Assembly (NCBI GenBank): GCA_903862415.1
Contig: CAIOYD010000038.1
Span: forward strand, 1 to 32,573
Direction of reading: 5' to 3'
DNA length: 32,573 bases
Origin: an uncultured Oxalobacteraceae bacterium
Lineage (GTDB): Bacteria; Pseudomonadota; Gammaproteobacteria; Burkholderiales; Burkholderiaceae_D
Shown here: positions 17,338 to 25,651 of the stretch, one piece after another
Position numbering within the stretch: position 1 is the first letter of the stretch
Layout of the letters: every line of letters begins with the position of its first letter
Made by a program: the position numbers and the translations under genes
Notes under the pieces: generated by a model
What the model was told of the DNA's origin: nothing
Database searches by the model: none
The model's input: the letters and a program-made list of their open reading frames with translations, nothing else

Positions 17338-18174
17338 ATGGACAAACTCGAAGCCTTTCGTACCATCGCCGCACAGGCCAGCAAGGGAGAAATTACTTTC
17401 TCCAACAACATCAATGCCACCTTAAAGGTGAAGCAAATGTTGGATGACCCGGATGCCCATTTGTCCAATGCCACTAAGCTGGTGCTCGCCGACCCACTGT
17501 TTTCTGCCCGTACTGTGGCGATTGCCAATTCGGCTGCCTATAACCGTTCCGGTACCAAAATCAATAACGTTACCACGGCGGTGATGCGACTCGGGTTTGG
17601 CACTTTGCGTTCGCTGGCGGCGTCGCTGATTGTGCGTCAGATGAATGTCGGTTTAAGCAATCCGGTCATCAAACAGAAATCTGCCGAACTGTGGGAACAC
17701 ACCGCCTGCGTGGCCGCTCTGGCGCAGGTGATTGCACGCCGCATGACCAAGGTCGATCCGGATACCGCACTGTTTGCCGGCATTGTGCATGAAGTCGGTG
17801 GCTTTTATTTATTGTCGCGGGCCGAAGAATTTCCCGGCTTACTCGATGGCGAACTCGAAGGATGGATGGAGTATGGCGACAAAATTATCGGCCGTGGCGT
17901 CTTAAAGGCGCTCGATATCCCGGAAACCGTGTGCGCCGCAATTGAGCAGGTGTGGCTGGGCATCGGTGCGCAACCACCAGTGACGCTGGGCGATGTGCTG
18001 ATTCTGGCTAACGATCTGGCCACCACGCTCTCACCCCTGCAGCCAGCCTCGGAAGTCGCCATTCATGATGCCGACAATCAGGTTGACTTCATGGTGGGCG
18101 ATGAAACCCTGAGTTCGATCATGGAAGACGCTACCGAACAGATTGAATCCCTGCGCGAAGCCCTGTTAGGCTGA
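17338..18174 (+). CDS. HDOD-domain signalling protein
   Basis: A 278-aa protein whose residues ~15-215 match the HDOD domain, a catalytically degenerate HD-type helical domain found in bacterial signalling and stress proteins. Typical features are LVLADPLFSARTVAIANSAA, the AVMRLGFGTLRSLA helix, and the AGIVHEVGGFYLL segment, where canonical HD phosphohydrolases would have His-Asp (here His-Glu). No GGDEF or EAL partner domain is fused. ATG 17338 has GGAG at 17327-17330, 7 bases upstream. A separate role from the purine operon is likely, since 147 bases of noncoding DNA separate them. The target process is unknown. Confidence 0.87.
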   Translation: MDKLEAFRTIAAQASKGEITFSNNINATLKVKQMLDDPDAHLSNATKLVLADPLFSARTVAIANSAAYNRSGTKINNVTTAVMRLGFGTLRSLAASLIVRQMNVGLSNPVIKQKSAELWEHTACVAALAQVIARRMTKVDPDTALFAGIVHEVGGFYLLSRAEEFPGLLDGELEGWMEYGDKIIGRGVLKALDIPETVCAAIEQVWLGIGAQPPVTLGDVLILANDLATTLSPLQPASEVAIHDADNQVDFMVGDETLSSIMEDATEQIESLREALLG

Positions 18175-18175
18175 T

Positions 18176-18260
18176 CCACCAAGTCCCGTAATCCACCAAG
18201 GGCGTAGGGTGTAGGGTGTATTAGCGCAGCGTAATACACCAAGTCCCGTAATACACCAAG
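18176..18260. repeat. Paired direct repeats enclosing a GGTGTATTA palindromic repeat
   Basis: The 19-base stretch CACCAAGTCCCGTAAT(C/A)CA... occurs at 18178 and again at 18238, exactly 60 bases apart, each copy ending CACCAAG. Between them GTAGGGT is repeated in tandem, followed by GGTGTATTA-GCGCAGCG-TAATACACC, a 9-bp inverted repeat with an 8-base loop. This resembles dispersed REP-type palindromes with a GCGCAGCG core seen in many proteobacteria; that comparison is from memory. It lies between convergent genes. Confidence 0.6.
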
Positions 18261-18264
18261 CAGT

Positions 18265-18297
18265 GAAAAAAACCAGCGTAAGCTGGGATCAGCTTAC
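18265..18297 (-). terminator. Rho-independent terminator of the alkylsulfatase gene (minus strand)
   Basis: Reading the minus strand, GTAAGCTG (18297-18290), loop ATCC, and CAGCTTAC (18285-18278) form a perfect 8-bp stem that overlaps the stop codon. It is followed by GCTGG and then seven T (18272-18266). This is a textbook intrinsic terminator for the minus-strand gene. Confidence 0.85.
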
Positions 18298-20273
18298 TTC
18301 CCCCCTCTGGTCACCACACCAAACGTACCAGGCTGCTTGTCGATGAGCGACAGAAAGCCGATCAAATCCAGTTTGCTGCCATCGACTTTGATCTCATTAC
18401 TGAACACGGCATCTTTGATGCCTGCCTGGCCGGTCATCATTTTGATGAACATGGCCCGGGTCAAGGTCAGGGTGGCATTGGCCTCTTTGCTGGCGGCACT
18501 TTTGCGGAAATGCAGCACCGCATTTTCGATCCACAACACATACGATTCATTCTGATCCGACAGCACCAGATTGATACGGTAATTTTTTCCCTCTGCGTCC
18601 GGGCCATTCAGTGCTGCGGCCATGGCTTCCAAGAATCTTTCGGTTGGCGTTTGCATTAACATCTCGGCGAAATCGGCGCGACTGACTCCTTTGGTCGGCG
18701 GGCCATTGCGCAATTCTGACGAAGCGGTAAGGTAACTGTTGCGCCAGGTGGCGGACTCGGACTGGTAACCCAGTTGTTCATAAGTTTTGGCCAGCAGCTC
18801 ACTGGCTGGCTTGTTGCCTGCATCTGCCAGTACGGCATGATTGAGTAACTCTGCCGTCCAGCGGTATTCCCCTTTGTCGAAGGCGATTTTTGCGGCCGCG
18901 AGTACCTTGTCAGCACCGCCCATCAGTTCCAGATAATGGCGCGAGGCTTCGACCGGAGGCAACGGATTCAATTCGGCCGGATTGCCATCATAGGCACCCA
19001 GATAAAACTGATAGATCGCCTTGACGTTGTGGCGCAGATCGCCGTAATATCCGCGCGCCCCGAACTGATTGGCCAGCGATGCCGGCAGCTTGATCATGTC
19101 GGCAATTTCCAGTGGGGTGTAACCGGCATTGATCAGACGCACGGTCTGGTCGTGCATGTATTTGTAGCTGTCGCGATGCAGCTTGAGCATGCTAATGATG
19201 CGTTCGTTGCCCCATACCGGCCAGGTATGTTGACTGAACATGACTTGCATGCCTGACATTTGATCAATGGACTGATCCAGATAGGCTGACCAGCCGAGCG
19301 CATCGCGCACTTTGGCTCCACGTATGGGCAACAGATTATGCATGGTTTGATTGACCAGTTCTGCGCCACAAAAAGCATTCAGTTCCGGCAGTGAAAACGT
19401 CAGCTCGGCAGGAGCTTCAGCGCCGGGGACATTATGGAAAACAATCCGCACGCCATCGACCAGGACATCTTCCGATGGTTGTGAAATCAGTTGTGTCGGC
19501 GGCAGAATACCGAAGCGGCCATACACCACATCCTTGCCGAGACCGGTATCGACATTTCCAGTGACCGTGTGCGGCAAATCGCGTCCAAACTGATACGCCG
19601 AACGACGGCCCATGGCGGTACCTACGAGAATATTTTCGCTGGTGGCTTCCTGCATAAAACCCTGAGGAGCGATAATCGGAATGTGACGAGCGTGAGCGTC
19701 AGCGGCGCTGATAACACCCAGCACGCCACCGAAATGATCAATATGGCTGTGGGTGAAAATGATTGCGCTCACTGCCTGATTACCCAGATGCTGACGCGCA
19801 AAAGCCAGTGCGGCCGCTGCACTTTCACTTGAAGTCAGGGTGTCGACAATAATCCAGCCACTCTTGCCTTCGATGATCGTCATGTTGGCCAGATCAAATC
19901 CGCGCAGCTGATAAATGTGCTCGCTGACCTTGAATAAACCGATTTCTGCATTCAGTCTGGCATGACGCCACAGGCTGGGATTGACGCTGTCCGGTGCCGC
20001 ACCAGTGATGAACTTGTAAGCTTCAAAATCATGCAGCAGCGCTCCGCTGGCGCTGAGTATTTTTCCGCTTGGGCTGGCGATCAGGCCGCGACGGGCATCG
20101 TCGAAGTCAACCGGATCGTCGAGTTTCAGACTGTTGGCGAAAATGGAGTTGGACTGTACTGTCGACACTGTCGCTGCGGTCGTGCTGTTAGCTGGCACAG
20201 TGTGTCGGGTAAAGTACAGCGCCAGACTGATGATGACGGCTGCCATTATGGCAGCAATGGAAAAAGGTTTCAT
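18294..20273 (-). CDS. Exported alkylsulfatase (SdsA-type metallo-beta-lactamase fold)
   Basis: Predicted to hydrolyse primary or secondary alkyl sulfate esters (SDS-like substrates) to alcohol and sulfate. The 659-aa length matches SdsA1. A signal peptide or anchor (AAIMAAVIISLALYF) suggests a periplasmic location. The metallo-beta-lactamase motif THSHIDH lies at 174-180, followed by further family stretches: NVPGAEAPAE, the GAELVNQ segment and MFSQHTWPVWGN. An alpha-helical dimerisation region follows, and the last ~120 residues are an SCP2-like lipid-binding domain. The start ATG 20273 begins a clean signal sequence. A GMC alcohol dehydrogenase lies 104 bases upstream on the same strand, and a LysR gene is next to it; both fit alkyl sulfate catabolism. 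Confidence 0.9.
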   Translation of the reverse strand: MKPFSIAAIMAAVIISLALYFTRHTVPANSTTAATVSTVQSNSIFANSLKLDDPVDFDDARRGLIASPSGKILSASGALLHDFEAYKFITGAAPDSVNPSLWRHARLNAEIGLFKVSEHIYQLRGFDLANMTIIEGKSGWIIVDTLTSSESAAAALAFARQHLGNQAVSAIIFTHSHIDHFGGVLGVISAADAHARHIPIIAPQGFMQEATSENILVGTAMGRRSAYQFGRDLPHTVTGNVDTGLGKDVVYGRFGILPPTQLISQPSEDVLVDGVRIVFHNVPGAEAPAELTFSLPELNAFCGAELVNQTMHNLLPIRGAKVRDALGWSAYLDQSIDQMSGMQVMFSQHTWPVWGNERIISMLKLHRDSYKYMHDQTVRLINAGYTPLEIADMIKLPASLANQFGARGYYGDLRHNVKAIYQFYLGAYDGNPAELNPLPPVEASRHYLELMGGADKVLAAAKIAFDKGEYRWTAELLNHAVLADAGNKPASELLAKTYEQLGYQSESATWRNSYLTASSELRNGPPTKGVSRADFAEMLMQTPTERFLEAMAAALNGPDAEGKNYRINLVLSDQNESYVLWIENAVLHFRKSAASKEANATLTLTRAMFIKMMTGQAGIKDAVFSNEIKVDGSKLDLIGFLSLIDKQPGTFGVVTRGGK

Positions 20274-20312
20274 TGTCGGTGTTAAAGGTAGTAGTCAGTC
20301 AAGCTGAGTTTA

Positions 20313-20347
20313 TTTCGTCTTTCCCGCGGTTTCAGGCGGGAATCCAG
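20313..20347. repeat. Dispersed-repeat-like palindrome (TTCCCGC...GCGGGAATCCAG)
   Basis: TTCCCGC at 20321-20327 and GCGGGAA at 20336-20342 form a 7-bp inverted repeat followed by TCCAG. The wording resembles the widespread ATTCCCGC...GCGGGAATCCAG class of intergenic repeats, though this copy is slightly diverged. It lies between the GMC dehydrogenase and alkylsulfatase genes, where it could attenuate or stabilise the shared transcript. No T-run follows on either strand. Confidence 0.5.
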
Positions 20348-20377
20348 TGTCGTTACGTAATTCATTTTTCCAGCAGC

Positions 20378-21982
20378 TTATCCTGCGGCAGCAATCATCT
20401 GAGCCGCCTTTTCGCCGATCATGATGGTCGGTGCATTGGTATTGCCGCTGACAATGGTCGGCATGACAGATGCGTCGACTACCCGTAACCCCTCGATGCC
20501 GTGCACGCGCAACTGTGCATCTACCACCGCCATCGCATCGCCCTGCGGGCCCATCCGACAGGTACCTACCGGATGGTATTGCGTGTCGGCGCGGTTGCGA
20601 ATATCCCGTTCCATTGCCTTCACATCCGTAGCGTCAACCGGATATAACATCTTGTTGCGCACTGTCGCCAGATGCGTCGATTCCATGATGCGCTGCTGTA
20701 TCATGCCACCCTTCATCAAGAGTTGTAAATCGCGTTCGTCACTCAGAAAGCGCGGATCAATTCGTGGCGCCATACGTGCATCAGGACTGTGCAGACTGAC
20801 GCTGCCGCGGCTGTAGGGTCGCAGTACATCGACATGGCAGGAAATCCCGTGACTCAGATGCGGCTTGCGCGCATGGTCATCTACCAGAGCCAGCACAAAC
20901 ACCAATTGCAGATCCGGCAGCGCAAGCTCCGGCGTGGATTTAAGGAAGGCGCCGGCCGATGCAAAGGTACTGGTCAGCATGCCGCTTCTTTCGCGTCGCC
21001 ACTGGCCAATCGCACTGACCACATTGCCGATGCCGCGCAGCGAAGCGCCAAAGGTAGCACTCGTGGAGGGCGCTGTCCAGCTTTGCACATAATCGATATG
21101 GTCCTGCAGATTCTCTCCGACACCCGGCAAATCCTTGCGCACCTCAATTCCCAGTCTGGTCAGTTGATCGGCGTTGCCGATACCAGACAATTGCAATAAT
21201 TGCGGTGAGCCGAAGGTGCCGGCGCTGACCAGCACTTCACGACGTGCCTTTACCGAGGTCAGTTCATTACCACGATAGAACTCGACACCGGTGGCGCGAC
21301 GATTGCTGATGTCGATTTTTGCACTCACCGCGTTGGTGATGACGGTCAGATTCGGACGCTGCAGATTCGGTGTCAGATAGCCCTTGGCCGCGCTGCAACG
21401 TTCACCATTTTTATGCGTGACCTGATACAGGAACGCGCCTTCCTGGGTGGCGCCATTGTAGTCGGGATTGTGTGCGATTCCCTGCTCTGCTGCGGCGCGC
21501 AGAAACATGTCCGACACCGCACTATCATAGCGCGGGTAAGTCACATTCAGCGGACCGCCCTGACCATGAAATTCATCCTTGAACTGTTCATTGTTTTCCG
21601 CGCGTTTGAAATACGGCAGCACATCAGCATAACTCCAGCCGGAGTTGCCCAATTCAGCCCAATGGTCATAGTCCTGACGATTACCCCTGACGTACAACAT
21701 GGCATTGATCGAACTCGATCCACCCAGCGTTTTGCCACGTGGTTGATAGCCTTTTCTTCCATTCAGGCCCGGTTGCGGAACGGTGTCATAAGCGTAATTA
21801 TTCAGTTTGGTTGGCACCATCGTGACCACCCCCGCTGGTGCGTGAATCAGCACACTGGAATCCGTTCCGCCCGCTTCAAGCAGGCATACCGTGACCTGTG
21901 GATTTTCTGTTAAGCGTGATGCCAGCACGCAGCCAGCGGATCCTGCGCCGACGATGACATAATCAAATTCCTGAATGCTCAT
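20378..21982 (-). CDS. GMC-family FAD alcohol dehydrogenase (AlkJ/choline dehydrogenase-like)
   Basis: A 534-aa flavoprotein that oxidises an alcohol to an aldehyde. The start at 21982 is chosen because AGGAAAA lies upstream and the Rossmann motif VGAGSAG begins about 10 residues in; a further 30-residue upstream extension looks non-coding. GMC signatures are present: [18 protein letters not shown], the [15 protein letters not shown] segment, and the C-terminal [10 protein letters not shown] with catalytic H470 and N514 in SGNTNAP. The pattern resembles membrane-associated AlkJ, which oxidises medium- and long-chain alcohols, at least as well as choline dehydrogenase. With the alkylsulfatase gene downstream, its likely substrate is the fatty alcohol released from an alkyl sulfate. 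That substrate is inference. Confidence 0.88.
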   Translation of the reverse strand: MSIQEFDYVIVGAGSAGCVLASRLTENPQVTVCLLEAGGTDSSVLIHAPAGVVTMVPTKLNNYAYDTVPQPGLNGRKGYQPRGKTLGGSSSINAMLYVRGNRQDYDHWAELGNSGWSYADVLPYFKRAENNEQFKDEFHGQGGPLNVTYPRYDSAVSDMFLRAAAEQGIAHNPDYNGATQEGAFLYQVTHKNGERCSAAKGYLTPNLQRPNLTVITNAVSAKIDISNRRATGVEFYRGNELTSVKARREVLVSAGTFGSPQLLQLSGIGNADQLTRLGIEVRKDLPGVGENLQDHIDYVQSWTAPSTSATFGASLRGIGNVVSAIGQWRRERSGMLTSTFASAGAFLKSTPELALPDLQLVFVLALVDDHARKPHLSHGISCHVDVLRPYSRGSVSLHSPDARMAPRIDPRFLSDERDLQLLMKGGMIQQRIMESTHLATVRNKMLYPVDATDVKAMERDIRNRADTQYHPVGTCRMGPQGDAMAVVDAQLRVHGIEGLRVVDASVMPTIVSGNTNAPTIMIGEKAAQMIAAAG

Positions 21983-22084
21983 ACTGTTTTCCTGACTGTT
22001 AATAGTGCCCAGAATTAATATCTTGCAGTACTTGCTGGCATGTTGTCTAATGCATGTTGCGCCTATATTCAATAATTATTAATC
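21983..22084. promoter_or_regulatory. Divergent promoter region with GCATGTTG direct repeat
   Basis: A 102-base gap between the GMC dehydrogenase and the LysR gene. GCATGTTG occurs at 22038-22045 and 22052-22059, a direct repeat with a 14-base period. LysR proteins often bind repeated or symmetric half-sites in such gaps. It is a candidate operator; no -35/-10 assignment is firm. Confidence 0.35.
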
Positions 22085-23050
22085 ATGAAACTTGATCCCC
22101 GCCAGCTGTTTCATTTGCAATCCGTGATTGAACACGGTGGTTTTGGCCGTGCCAGTGAAGCCATTCATCTGACCCAACCCGCACTCACGCGCAGCATTCA
22201 GGCGCTAGAACGCAATATCGGCAGCAAACTGATCAACCGCCAGCGTGGCGGACTTGTGCTGACGGAAGTCGGACAGTTGTTGTTGGAACACACCAGTCAT
22301 CTCGATCAGGCCGAGCGCGAACTGCAGCGACGCATCACTATGATCAAAGGGCTGGAACTCGGTGAATTGCGTATCGGCGTCGGCATGTTTGGCGCTGCAG
22401 GCCTGATTGGTCCGGCCATCGGCTTATTGAATCAACTTCATCCGCGCATCAAAGTACGGGTGACAGTGGCACCGTATCATGAAATGCCGGAACGGGTGCT
22501 CAACGGCGACCTCGACATTATCGTGATGGAAAAATCGCTGCTGACCGACAGCGATCAGTTTGAGATCGAAAACCTGTCGCCCCATCCGATCACATTGGTG
22601 TGTCGCAAGGGACATCCGCTGCAGGCTAAGAAAAAAGTCGATTTGAGCGACATGTTGTTATTTCCCCTCGCGGCACCCAAAATGCCACCGGCACTGGCTG
22701 AAAGTTTTAAAAACAAATTACTGGTGGCAGCCCCCGATTTTGCTGGTCAGGCGCGCGATCTGGCCACGGTGGAGTGTGATTCGTGGCGTATCCTGATCGA
22801 CGTTGTGCTCAATTCTGACGCTGTGGCAGTGGCACCGCTGTTTGTGATAGAACACGAGTTACGTTCAGGTTTGCTGCACACATTTCCGCCCTTTGATATC
22901 GGCTTCGATTTTCATCTGGCTCTGGCTTACCGCGGTCGTCGTGAACTGTCCAGCAGTGAAACGCGCTTCATTGAACTGTTGCACCAACATGACAAACAGA
23001 CTTTTTTAACCATGAGTCAATTGATAACAGGGGCCTCGTCGGACAATTGA
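22085..23050 (+). CDS. LysR-family regulator next to the alkylsulfatase/alcohol dehydrogenase genes
   Basis: A 321-aa LysR-type regulator. The N-terminal helix-turn-helix (residues ~6-63) reads GGFGRASEAIHLTQPALTRS and continues to GGLVLTEVG. The effector-binding domain starts near ELRIGVGMFG. It is divergent from the GMC dehydrogenase by 102 bases and precedes a porin on the same strand. In Pseudomonas the alkylsulfatase SdsA is controlled by a neighbouring LysR protein, SdsB, so an analogous role is plausible here. I cannot show orthology from sequence alone. Confidence 0.9.
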   Translation: MKLDPRQLFHLQSVIEHGGFGRASEAIHLTQPALTRSIQALERNIGSKLINRQRGGLVLTEVGQLLLEHTSHLDQAERELQRRITMIKGLELGELRIGVGMFGAAGLIGPAIGLLNQLHPRIKVRVTVAPYHEMPERVLNGDLDIIVMEKSLLTDSDQFEIENLSPHPITLVCRKGHPLQAKKKVDLSDMLLFPLAAPKMPPALAESFKNKLLVAAPDFAGQARDLATVECDSWRILIDVVLNSDAVAVAPLFVIEHELRSGLLHTFPPFDIGFDFHLALAYRGRRELSSSETRFIELLHQHDKQTFLTMSQLITGASSDN

Positions 23051-23244
23051 ACTTGACCTCAACGCTGCTGCTGTAGTTGCTGCGGTTGGTTCATCGTATT
23101 GGGTCATATAATTGGGATGCATCAAAAAGCCAAATAATATTCATTGGACAGACAACACTCGTTTCCCTGAAGATAAAAATGCAGGAATGTCGGGCGCCCA
23201 GGCGCCTGCGTTTGGCTAATTATAAAAATCAACGGAGAGACACA

Positions 23245-24480
23245 GTGAAGCACATCCCAAAAAAACAGCAGTTCATCTATTACACGCAAGCGCTGGCGCT
23301 GACCGGTTTGTCGGCTCTCTGCATGTTGGCAGCAGCACAAAGTTCGGCAGAATTGTATGGCGCCATTGACGCCGGTATTATTTCCGAATCGAATACCTCC
23401 AACCCGGCACTGGGCTATTTGCCCAATCCGACTAATCGCGGCCACCTGACCGAAATGAAAGACGGTGGTGTGGCACTCAGTTTCTGGGGTATTCGTGGCA
23501 GTGAAGATCTGGGTGATGGGCTCAAGGCTAACTTTGCCCTGCAGGGTAACTTCAATGCCACGAACGGAACCGCCGGTGGTCCCAACAGCACAGGTGCAAC
23601 GTCGCTGTTTAATCAGCAAGCCAATGTCGGTATTTCAGGCGCCTTCGGTGCGATCAAAGCCGGCCGGGTAATTTCACCGATCTTTTCCGCCTTTACCAGC
23701 ACCGACGTACGTGCCGGCGCCTATTTCGGCAGCGGACTTACCGCCGTGGTGGGGATGAACAGTGCGACCGGCAGTTTTTCAGGTGCCAATTCCAATGCCT
23801 CGATCGGTTCCCTCTATAACGATAATGCACTGGTTTATTCCAGCCCGGTGATCAATGGTTTTGTTGGTTCGGTTGAAGTCACCATCGGTGGCGTATCTGG
23901 TAATGCTACTGCACTGCGTCAGTCAGCCGCCACACTGACTTACTCGGATCCTAACTGGAAGTTCGATGCCCTGATTTACAGCGGTCACGATAATGGCCTC
24001 ATCGCCTCCTTCACTCCGACCGGTAACAACACCGATCGTCTCATGCAGATGGGTGGCTTATACACGGATGGTGCCTGGTCATTTGCCACCGCCTGGTTCA
24101 AAGGCAGTAACCCCTCTAAATCAGTAGCGGGCATGAATCCGGCGTTATTGGGCGGCGCACAAACGTCGGGTGATCTGACTATGTTCAGTCTGGGATTGGG
24201 CTACAAAGTATCGGCGACTGTGAATCTGACCTCTGGTTATTACGAACTAAAAGATCAGGCCAATGCAGGTAATCATGCCAATATGTTCGCCATCGGTGCT
24301 GATTATAATTTTTCAGCCAAAACCAAGCTGTATCTGAATGCCGCCAGCGTCGACAACGTCGGCAGCAACATGAATATGGCACCGGAATATGGTGTGCCAG
24401 TAACGGCCGGCGGCAAGGGTGCCGTGTCACAAGGCATTACCACAACCGCCTTCATGATAGGGCTGCGGCAGAAATTCTGA
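23245..24480 (+). CDS. Gram-negative outer-membrane porin
   Basis: A 411-aa beta-barrel porin of the trimeric general-diffusion type common in Burkholderiales. The GTG start at 23245 is favoured by AACGGAGAG, 7 bases upstream, and gives a signal peptide cleaved about after residue 35 (SSA before ELYGAID). The first strand ELYGAIDAGI, the GSEDLGDGLKANFALQ segment and the FGAIKAGR strand are typical. The chain ends in Phe (MIGLRQKF), the outer-membrane insertion signal. It begins 194 bases after the LysR gene. It may import the substrate of the neighbouring alkylsulfatase locus, but porins are unspecific and it could be independent. Confidence 0.92.
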   Translation: MKHIPKKQQFIYYTQALALTGLSALCMLAAAQSSAELYGAIDAGIISESNTSNPALGYLPNPTNRGHLTEMKDGGVALSFWGIRGSEDLGDGLKANFALQGNFNATNGTAGGPNSTGATSLFNQQANVGISGAFGAIKAGRVISPIFSAFTSTDVRAGAYFGSGLTAVVGMNSATGSFSGANSNASIGSLYNDNALVYSSPVINGFVGSVEVTIGGVSGNATALRQSAATLTYSDPNWKFDALIYSGHDNGLIASFTPTGNNTDRLMQMGGLYTDGAWSFATAWFKGSNPSKSVAGMNPALLGGAQTSGDLTMFSLGLGYKVSATVNLTSGYYELKDQANAGNHANMFAIGADYNFSAKTKLYLNAASVDNVGSNMNMAPEYGVPVTAGGKGAVSQGITTTAFMIGLRQKF

Positions 24481-24491
24481 ATGTGATCTGA

Positions 24492-24522
24492 ACGCCCGCG
24501 TGTCAGTTTGCCATGCGGGCGT
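24492..24522 (+). terminator. Probable terminator hairpin after the porin gene
   Basis: ACGCCCGC at 24492-24499 pairs with GCGGGCGT at 24515-24522 in a strong 8-bp GC-rich stem, 11 bases after the porin stop codon. The following sequence is GTTGTGAAAAGTTTT, so the U-run is poor but the placement is right. Confidence 0.6.
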
Positions 24523-24737
24523 GTTGTGAAAAGTTTTAAGTCATAAGTCATTACCTTCCTATTTTCAAGGCTGATCAAACGGGTGATTCGAACTCGTCAG
24601 AGCAAAGCCTCATGCCCCTCGTGTAAATAAACCAACACATATACTTTTGTATATATGTAAATTCCCGCATCCCCGCTATCCTCCATGTGCTTTCGCTAAT
24701 TTATTGTTAAAAATACTTTCTTTAAAGAAATCATTCT
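24523..24737. promoter_or_regulatory. Leader region of the curli cluster
   Basis: A 215-base AT-rich gap upstream of csgE with no supported gene. TTTCTTTAAAGAAA at 24717-24730 is a perfect 14-base palindrome ending 7 bases before the csgE start codon; it covers the ribosome-binding region and could affect translation or bind a regulator. Further upstream, near 24637, ACATATAC and GTATATATGT form an imperfect AT-rich inverted repeat. Confidence 0.35.
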
Positions 24738-25205
24738 ATGCGTGCTGTGCCATATGTATTTTTTCTTTTGTTCACGCTGCAGTGGCAGACGGGGAGGGCT
24801 GACGCCACATCACCGACTCTGCCATCTGCGGAAAAACCATCCGCATCCATTGAACTCAACCATCAGATATTTCAAGACGACATCGACAGCGGCGTCGTGA
24901 CTAATCAAGTGGTGACCGTGGCAGGCCAGGATTTTTTTTATTATTTTGCCAGCGCCTGGCGCGATCAGGAAGGCAGCGAACAATACTCCTTAGCTGTGCA
25001 TGAACTGCCCTCGGCGCGCTGGGGCAGTGAAATCTGGATTGAATTCGCGCAGCGCAAAGTTTTCCGGATTAATTTGCCGCCATCGCGTTCAGCCATTAAA
25101 GCGATCAGCCTTCAGGCCGCCGAAGCCACCTTCAGAACCGTGCAGCAAACCGATTTTCAGCGCCGCCTGTTGGTTGATGCTGACCTTGCCCGTGATGAAT
25201 TTTAA
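24738..25205 (+). CDS. csgE: CsgE, curli secretion specificity factor
   Basis: A 155-aa periplasmic protein that caps the CsgG channel and directs curlin subunits to it. A signal peptide (YVFFLLFTLQW core) precedes the mature domain. CsgE-like stretches are visible: VVTNQVVTVAGQDFFYYFAS, a YSLAVHELPSARWGSEIWIE block and the R-V-F-R-I-N-L-P-P segment. Its place directly before csgF and csgG confirms the call. A run of eight T (24932-24939) lies inside the coding region. The csgE to csgF gap is 20 bases. Confidence 0.93.
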   Translation: MRAVPYVFFLLFTLQWQTGRADATSPTLPSAEKPSASIELNHQIFQDDIDSGVVTNQVVTVAGQDFFYYFASAWRDQEGSEQYSLAVHELPSARWGSEIWIEFAQRKVFRINLPPSRSAIKAISLQAAEATFRTVQQTDFQRRLLVDADLARDEF

Positions 25206-25225
25206 ACAATCAACCTGACCCGACA

Positions 25226-25651
25226 ATGAAACTAAATCACCAAGTTCTTCTGACGACATTCTTGTGCACATTGGTAGTGATGAGCGGCGTTCATGCCGGT
25301 CCACTGACATATGTACCAACCAATCCCGATTTCGGCGGCAATCCCAACAATGCCCCCGGACTGCTGGCATCGGCGCAAGCCACCAACAAACATACGGCCA
25401 GTAGCGGATCGTCTTATTTCAATCAGACTCCACTGGAGCAATTCAATCAGACGCTGGAGCAAACGGTACTCAGTCAACTGGCCTCGGCAGCGACCACCAA
25501 GTTGCTGGGACCTAATGGTCAACTGGTTCCGGGAACTTTTTCCACCAGTGCATTCAGCATTACGGTTGTTGATGAAGGCAATGGCAAGTTAATGATCACC
25601 ACGGTAGATAAAAAAACCAGTGCTTCCACGACCTTTGAGGTGTCGAAATAA
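25226..25651 (+). CDS. csgF: CsgF, curli nucleation and export chaperone
   Basis: A 141-aa exported protein that binds the CsgG pore and helps position the curlin nucleator at the cell surface. The signal peptide ends after VHA near residue 24. The mature N-terminus carries the hallmark TYVPTNPDFGGNPNNAP, the segment that threads into CsgG in the E. coli complex. The length agrees with the family. Its TAA stop shares one base with the csgG ATG (TAATG at 25649-25653), so translation is coupled. Confidence 0.95.
   Translation: MKLNHQVLLTTFLCTLVVMSGVHAGPLTYVPTNPDFGGNPNNAPGLLASAQATNKHTASSGSSYFNQTPLEQFNQTLEQTVLSQLASAATTKLLGPNGQLVPGTFSTSAFSITVVDEGNGKLMITTVDKKTSASTTFEVSK

Noticed and set aside
24575-24600. 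TTCGAA-containing stretch resembling a tRNA T loop
   Set aside because: The flanking bases do not form a T stem on either strand and no anticodon or D arm is present.
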